This document shows positions 59,725-64,000 of a stretch of 64,000 bases of DNA, piece by piece (position 1 is the stretch's first letter; each line of letters opens with the position of its first letter). The notes below the pieces were generated by a model. The model made no database searches and was not told the DNA's origin. It was given only the letters and a program-made list of their open reading frames with translations. Source of the DNA: Paenibacillus humicola. Lineage in GTDB: Bacteria > Bacillota > Bacilli > Paenibacillales > Paenibacillaceae. The stretch spans positions 1,204,501 through 1,268,500 of the forward strand of contig NZ_JAQGPL010000001.1 in the NCBI RefSeq assembly GCF_028826105.1, written 5' to 3'. Made by a program: the position numbers and the translations under genes.

Positions 59725-60540
59725 TTGATGATACCTGACCGTGGTCCGGGCCGGCAGACGCAACCGCTTGATTTTACCGCGCTCAAGGTTTTTGGGGACC
59801 GTACTTTAATAGCCGCTTCACCGGGAAAAGGGGTATTTCGGAAAATGCCGCGCGGCGGCTGGTCGCCGCTGTCGGACGGTCTGCCTGCAGGAACGGTCGT
59901 AAACCGTCTGCAGCAGCTGGAGGGAACCGCGTACGCCTGCACGAGCCGCGGGCTGTATAAGCTGGATGCCGGCAAATGGGTGCGTCAGGATGACGGCCGG
60001 CCATGCTACCAGTATAAGGAAGAATGGAAAATCGCATTCGCAGCGACGCAGGCCGGCCTCTTCTTCGGGTCGGACGGGAGCTGGAAGGAGGCGGCTTTTC
60101 CAAATGCCGCCGTTTACGATTTTTTGTTTTCGCCGCAGTTTTTGTACGCCGGTCTTGAGCGGGGCATCGGCTTGTACGACCGGCTGCTGGACCGGTGGGC
60201 CTCATATCCGCTCCCATGCGCCGTGACTTCGCTGGCGGCGGGCGGCGACACGCTTTACGGTTCGGGAGACCGTGGCGAACTCGTCGCCAGCGACGGGCGG
60301 GGCGGCTTCGGCACCGTGCGTTTTCCGGGTCTGTTCATCTATACCGTCGCCAGCTGCCGCGGGCGAATCTACGTCTGCTCCGACCGCGGACTTTTTCGGA
60401 TCAGCCGACTCGCCGATCGGCTTACGCTGCAATCGGTCAAGCCGGGGGTGCCGGTTACGGACATCGATTGGTGCGGACCGGAGCTGTTTATGGCCACGCT
60501 GTCGAAAGGCGTTCAGTCGATCCGGGTGCCGTTTGCCTAA
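59725..60540 (+). CDS. Beta-propeller-like protein under Fur control, unknown
   Basis: 271 residues from a TTG-ATG pair. Repeats of about 40 residues with patterns such as GTAYACTSRGLYKLDAGKW, FLYAGLERGIGLYDRLLDRW, DTLYGSGDRGELVASDG and RIYVCSDRGLFRIS read as blades of a seven-bladed propeller (YCF48/sortilin-like). No signal peptide is seen, so it should be cytoplasmic or spore-associated. No enzyme motif. The Fur box upstream suggests use under iron limitation, which is unusual for such a protein. Confidence 0.7.
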   Translation: MMIPDRGPGRQTQPLDFTALKVFGDRTLIAASPGKGVFRKMPRGGWSPLSDGLPAGTVVNRLQQLEGTAYACTSRGLYKLDAGKWVRQDDGRPCYQYKEEWKIAFAATQAGLFFGSDGSWKEAAFPNAAVYDFLFSPQFLYAGLERGIGLYDRLLDRWASYPLPCAVTSLAAGGDTLYGSGDRGELVASDGRGGFGTVRFPGLFIYTVASCRGRIYVCSDRGLFRISRLADRLTLQSVKPGVPVTDIDWCGPELFMATLSKGVQSIRVPFA

Positions 60541-60695
60541 AATGGGCGTCCGCCTTCCGGACTGCCGGTCCCGCCGGCTGTTCGCCAGCGGCGCCCGCTT
60601 CCTTTTTACCGCCTTTTCCCTATTCTTCATGTGACCTGCCCATAGGTAAATGCATATGATGCTTATGACATTTCAGGTTGAAGAAGGAGAGGGCT

Positions 60696-63600
60696 ATGGC
60701 GAACAGCAAAAAAAGCAAGAGGCCCAGAGGGCGCAAGCCGTTATACTATGTAGACAATCCGAACGCTTCGGAGTTGAAGTGGATTGACGAGCTGCAGCAT
60801 AAAAAACGCGTCGCCGCTCGAGCCGCCGAAACGAAAACGGTTCAGATAAGCACGGCTCCCGAAGCACCCGTCAAAGAGGAGGCTATCTCGCTTCAGCCGG
60901 CAGCCGCGGCGGCCGTTCCGGAGGCGGAGACGCCTCTGTCCGCCTTTTACGAGCAGCAGCAGCAGCCGGAAACGGAGACCGCAGCGGAGCTTCCGCCCGG
61001 GCTTGAATCAGATCCCGAAGTGGAAACGGCTCCCAGGGAAAAGGCGTTGCAGCCGGAGAGCGAACCGCCTGCCATCGTTGAAGCCGAAGACGCGGCGGAA
61101 CCGGAGCCGGATATCCGGGAAACGCTGAAATACGATCCGGAGACCAGGGCTGAGCTGGCGGAAGAACGGAAGCTTCCGGACGCGCCGGTTCCGTTCGTTT
61201 ATACCGACGATATCGCGGATGAGGCGATCACGGCGGAAAAAATCGCGCCGGGGGCGGTCGATACTTCCCGGATCCGGCAGGGAGCGGTCGCGACGCAGTC
61301 CATTGCCGATTTTGCCGTGGAAAGCATCAAAATCGCCGACGGTGCGGTCGGTGCATCGAAAATCGCATCCGAATCGATCACGAGCGACCACCTGGCCAAG
61401 AATGCGATTTCCGGCTCGAAAATCCGCGACCGCTCGATTACGGGCGAGAAGCTCCGCGACGGCAGCGTGTCGTCGGTGAAGCTGGCGGACCGCACGATCA
61501 GCGCCGACAAACTGGCCGAGGGCTCCATCGAAGCGAAGCATTTGAAGCCTTTCGTCATTACGACGGATCTGCTGGAGGATCAAGCCGTCACGGGCAATAA
61601 GCTGCGAAGCGGGACGATCCGGTCGGAGCATATCGCTAACGACGCCATTCATACCTCGAAGCTGGCGGACGGCGCCGTGACGCGTTCGAAGCTTCGCGAC
61701 CAGGCGGTGACTTCCGAGAAAATCGCGCTGGGCGCGGTCGATTCCTTCCATTTGAAGCCCGGACTGCTGCTTGCGGAGCACGTTGCGGCCGGCGCACTGA
61801 CGGGAAAGCATTTGGCCCCGGGCGCGGTCGACGCCGAGCATCTGGCCGAAGGAGCGGTCGGAGCAAGAGAGCTGCGGTCCGCGGCCGTCAAATCCGAAGC
61901 GATCGCGGCCGGCGCGGTCGGCTCGCCGCAGCTGCAGGAAGGGGCCGTAAACGGCGCGCACATCGCGAACAATGAGATTGGCCCGGCGCATTTAATCGAT
62001 TCGGCGGTCACGTCGCCGAAGCTGGCCGACCAGTCGGTCTCCACAATCAAGCTGGTCGACCATGCGGTAACCTCCTCGAAAATCGCCGACCAAAGCATCA
62101 TCGGCGCCAAGCTGGCGGACGAGGCGGTATTTACCCGGCACATCGCGCCGCAAAGCGTTACGGCCGAGAAAATCGCCGGCGGCAGCGTGAACGAGTCCCA
62201 TCTCGCCGAGAAGGCGGTCGGCACCAAGCAGCTCGCGGACGGGAGCGTGCGGACCGCGAAGCTGGCCGACGGTTCCGTTACGACGCAGAAGCTGGCCAAA
62301 GGCGCGGTCGAGCAGGCGCATATCGTGGCCGCCTCGGTCGGTACCGAGCAGCTGGCGGATGGAGCGGTTACGGCGGCGAAGCTGGCGGGCGGCAGCGTCG
62401 GCTCCGCCCAGATCGCCAAAAAGGCCGTCGGGCTGCGCCATCTGGCCAATGAATCGGTCAGCTCCGATATTATACAGCCCGAAGCTGTCCGCGCTTTCCA
62501 CCTGGCTGCCGGATCGGTAACGGCGGAGGCCGTCTCGGCCGAAGCCGTCGGCAAGCAGCATCTTCAGCCCGGCGCGGTCGAGCAGCACCATCTGGCGCCG
62601 GATTCCGTCGACGCGGAAGCGCTGCGGGAAGGCTCGGTCAAGGCGGAGCATCTCACGTTCGGCGCCGTCAACGAGGCGCACCTCGCACCCGGAGCCGTTT
62701 TCTCGCACCATTTGGCTGATCATGCCGTCAATTCGCTCAAGCTTTCGCCGGAAAGCGTGTCGACGGACAAATTGACCGACTGGGCGATTACGACCGGCAA
62801 GCTGGCGGACGGAAGCGTCACGAAAGCAAAGCTGGCGAAGCATGCGGTAACCGGCGAGCAGCTGGCCCCGAAATCGGTCGGAGCGGAGCATCTGGCCATC
62901 GACGCCGTCGAATCGAGACATCTCGCCGACGGTTCGGTCGAAGCGCACCATTTGGCATCGGGAGCGATTCGGTCGGACAGCATCGCAGGCGGGGCCATAT
63001 CCGGCTATAATCTGGCGGAAGGGGCGGTAACGGGGGTTCATCTGGCCGCCGAAGCCGTCGGCAGCAAGCATTTGGCGGAGCAGTCGGTTCTGGGCGTGCA
63101 CCTTGCGCAGGGCAGCGTGCGGGACCTCCATTTGAACGCCGGCTCGGTTACTTCGGAGAAGCTCGCCGAAGGCAGCGTCGGCACAGCTCATTTACAGATT
63201 GGAGCGGTCGGCCCGGGAACGATTCAGGCCGGCGCGGTTGACCGGGAGCATCTCGCGAACTTTGCCGTCAGCGCGGAGCATCTGGCAGCCGACTCGGTGG
63301 GCAGCGCGCAGCTGCGCGAAGGAAGCATTTTGCAAAAGCACTTGTCGGATGCGTCGGTCGGCTCCGCCCAGCTGGCGGACGGTTCGGTGACCGGCGCCAA
63401 AATATCGCCGCTCGCGGTCAGCGGTGAGCATATCGCGCTAGAGACGATTGCCGGCAAGCATATGAAAGCAGAGGCCATTCAGGGCTATCACATCCGCAAA
63501 GGCTCGATTTCGCAAGCGCATTTGGCCGGCGAATTGTTCTTGTTCGATAAAGCGCCGGACGGGAGTCTGACAGGCGAGAAAATCAAGCCCGGGTCGATCG

Positions 63601-64000
63601 GAGCGGCACAGCTTGCGCCCGGAGGCGTGGGAACGGAGCAGCTGCTCGACGGCGCGGTGACCGGCGAGAAGATGGCCGGCGGCGCGGTATCAAGCGAAAA
63701 GCTGGCTGCGGGTGCGGTCGGCGCGGAAGCACTGGCGAACGAGTCGGTAACCGGCGCGAAGCTGGCTGCAGGTGCGGTCGGCGCGGAAGCACTGGCGAAC
63801 GGGTCGGTGACGAGCGCGAAGCTGGCGCCAGGCGCGGTCGGCAGAGATGAGCTGGCGGACGGATCGGTAACCGGCGCGAAGCTGGCGGCAGGTGCGGTCA
63901 GTACCGAAGCGCTGGCGGGAGGAACGGTGACGAGCACGAAGCTGGCGGACGGCGCGGTCGGCGAAACGGCGCTGGCGGACGGCGCGGTGACGGCCGAGAA
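60696..64000 (+). CDS. Decapeptide-repeat fibre-like protein, 3' partial
   Basis: More than 1,101 residues; the frame is open to the window edge. AAGGAGAGGGCT precedes the ATG. A basic start (MANSKKSKRPRGRKPLYYVD) and an acidic, Pro-rich region (to about residue 170) lead into a tandem decapeptide, consensus G-(A/S)-V-x-x-x-(K/H)-L-A-(D/E/P). From 61221 to 64000 every unit is 30 bp and the register never slips: about 93 units. Hydrophobic residues at positions 3 and 8 suggest a beta-solenoid or a trimeric beta-helical fibre. No signal peptide, LPXTG or collagen GXY motif is visible. Similar short repeats occur in phage tail fibres and surface filaments. A spore or cell-surface fibre is likely; function unknown. 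Confidence 0.88.
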   Translation, partial: MANSKKSKRPRGRKPLYYVDNPNASELKWIDELQHKKRVAARAAETKTVQISTAPEAPVKEEAISLQPAAAAAVPEAETPLSAFYEQQQQPETETAAELPPGLESDPEVETAPREKALQPESEPPAIVEAEDAAEPEPDIRETLKYDPETRAELAEERKLPDAPVPFVYTDDIADEAITAEKIAPGAVDTSRIRQGAVATQSIADFAVESIKIADGAVGASKIASESITSDHLAKNAISGSKIRDRSITGEKLRDGSVSSVKLADRTISADKLAEGSIEAKHLKPFVITTDLLEDQAVTGNKLRSGTIRSEHIANDAIHTSKLADGAVTRSKLRDQAVTSEKIALGAVDSFHLKPGLLLAEHVAAGALTGKHLAPGAVDAEHLAEGAVGARELRSAAVKSEAIAAGAVGSPQLQEGAVNGAHIANNEIGPAHLIDSAVTSPKLADQSVSTIKLVDHAVTSSKIADQSIIGAKLADEAVFTRHIAPQSVTAEKIAGGSVNESHLAEKAVGTKQLADGSVRTAKLADGSVTTQKLAKGAVEQAHIVAASVGTEQLADGAVTAAKLAGGSVGSAQIAKKAVGLRHLANESVSSDIIQPEAVRAFHLAAGSVTAEAVSAEAVGKQHLQPGAVEQHHLAPDSVDAEALREGSVKAEHLTFGAVNEAHLAPGAVFSHHLADHAVNSLKLSPESVSTDKLTDWAITTGKLADGSVTKAKLAKHAVTGEQLAPKSVGAEHLAIDAVESRHLADGSVEAHHLASGAIRSDSIAGGAISGYNLAEGAVTGVHLAAEAVGSKHLAEQSVLGVHLAQGSVRDLHLNAGSVTSEKLAEGSVGTAHLQIGAVGPGTIQAGAVDREHLANFAVSAEHLAADSVGSAQLREGSILQKHLSDASVGSAQLADGSVTGAKISPLAVSGEHIALETIAGKHMKAEAIQGYHIRKGSISQAHLAGELFLFDKAPDGSLTGEKIKPGSIGAAQLAPGGVGTEQLLDGAVTGEKMAGGAVSSEKLAAGAVGAEALANESVTGAKLAAGAVGAEALANGSVTSAKLAPGAVGRDELADGSVTGAKLAAGAVSTEALAGGTVTSTKLADGAVGETALADGAVTAE

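Noticed and set aside
60719..60740. Another copy of the GAGGGCGCA palindrome family
   Set aside because: It is inside the coding region for RPRGRKP and lacks the second palindrome arm; chance resemblance.
61008..63937. Several long minus-strand frames with apparent repeats
   Set aside because: They mirror the 30-bp decapeptide repeats of the plus-strand gene; the repeat period removes stops on both strands. No ribosome sites.
1..64000. tRNA, rRNA, insertion sequences or prophage genes
   Set aside because: I saw no tRNA cloverleaf, rRNA core sequence, transposase motif or phage structural gene; the fibre-like repeat protein alone is not enough to call a prophage.

Overview
This window reads as chromosomal DNA of a GC-rich, spore-forming member of the Bacillota, most likely Paenibacillus or a close relative. 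The evidence is strong AGGAGG-type ribosome sites with frequent TTG and GTG starts, spore genes (spoVAC, spoVAD, a YyaC-type protease), a KapB-like protein, small DUF1657/DUF1128/DUF1328 proteins, a paeninodin-type lasso-peptide precursor and a class II galT. Host sequence is roughly 55-60% GC. A block from about 14.7 to 24.3 kb is strikingly AT-rich and looks acquired.

Layout. 0-6.5 kb: 3' part of an SH3b-NlpC/P60 wall hydrolase, a field of short palindromic repeats, malic enzyme, a GT28 glycolipid glucosyltransferase, a KapB-like protein, a PyrE-like protein lacking its acidic PRPP motif, and a secreted SGNH esterase. 6.5-11.5 kb: gltB behind a leader with a terminator-like hairpin. 11.8-12.7 kb: two microproteins facing an XRE repressor. 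12.8-24.3 kb: exopolysaccharide operon (Wzz, BY-kinase, EAR/epsC-type antitermination RNA, galU, priming transferase, flippase, polymerase, glycosyltransferases, acetyltransferase, UDP-glucose dehydrogenase), then a nucleotidyltransferase. 24.3-27.5 kb: compact lasso-peptide locus (C, A, B2) and a third microprotein. 27.5-34.3 kb: LytR-CpsA-Psr protein, small envelope proteins, ABC exporter, cardiolipin synthase, YtxH protein. 34.5-38.6 kb: asparaginase and a spoVA-like group (DUF1657, YetF-DUF1657 fusion, SpoVAC, SpoVAD). 38.7-42 kb: a hairpin-repeat array before a stress gene, AI-2E-type permease, K+ channel. 42-46.8 kb: AraC regulator and galKET. 47-54 kb: small conserved proteins, hydrolase, methyltransferase, and a diguanylate cyclase next to a PilZ protein. 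54-58.7 kb: FtsX/LolD-type ABC pair and an O-antigen-ligase-like protein. 58.9 kb to the end: a coat-like protein, a Fur-box promoter with a propeller-like protein, and an open reading frame running off the window that encodes about 93 in-register decapeptide repeats.

How the parts connect. The clearest system-level signal is a 15-bp dyad (GWTAC-AATAT-GTAWC) at three promoters: the exopolysaccharide operon, the lasso operon and a small cysteine-rich protein. At the first two it occupies the -35/-10 spacer, which suggests one repressor (candidate: the XRE protein at 12.3-12.7 kb) couples matrix and lasso-peptide production. The lasso locus lacks a recognisable B1/RRE protein, kinase and exporter, and its C protein has a PP-loop Asp-to-His change. 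It is therefore either a minimal variant that borrows partners or a decaying cluster. Leloir genes, galU and ugd together supply UDP-glucose, UDP-galactose and UDP-glucuronate for the matrix polymer.
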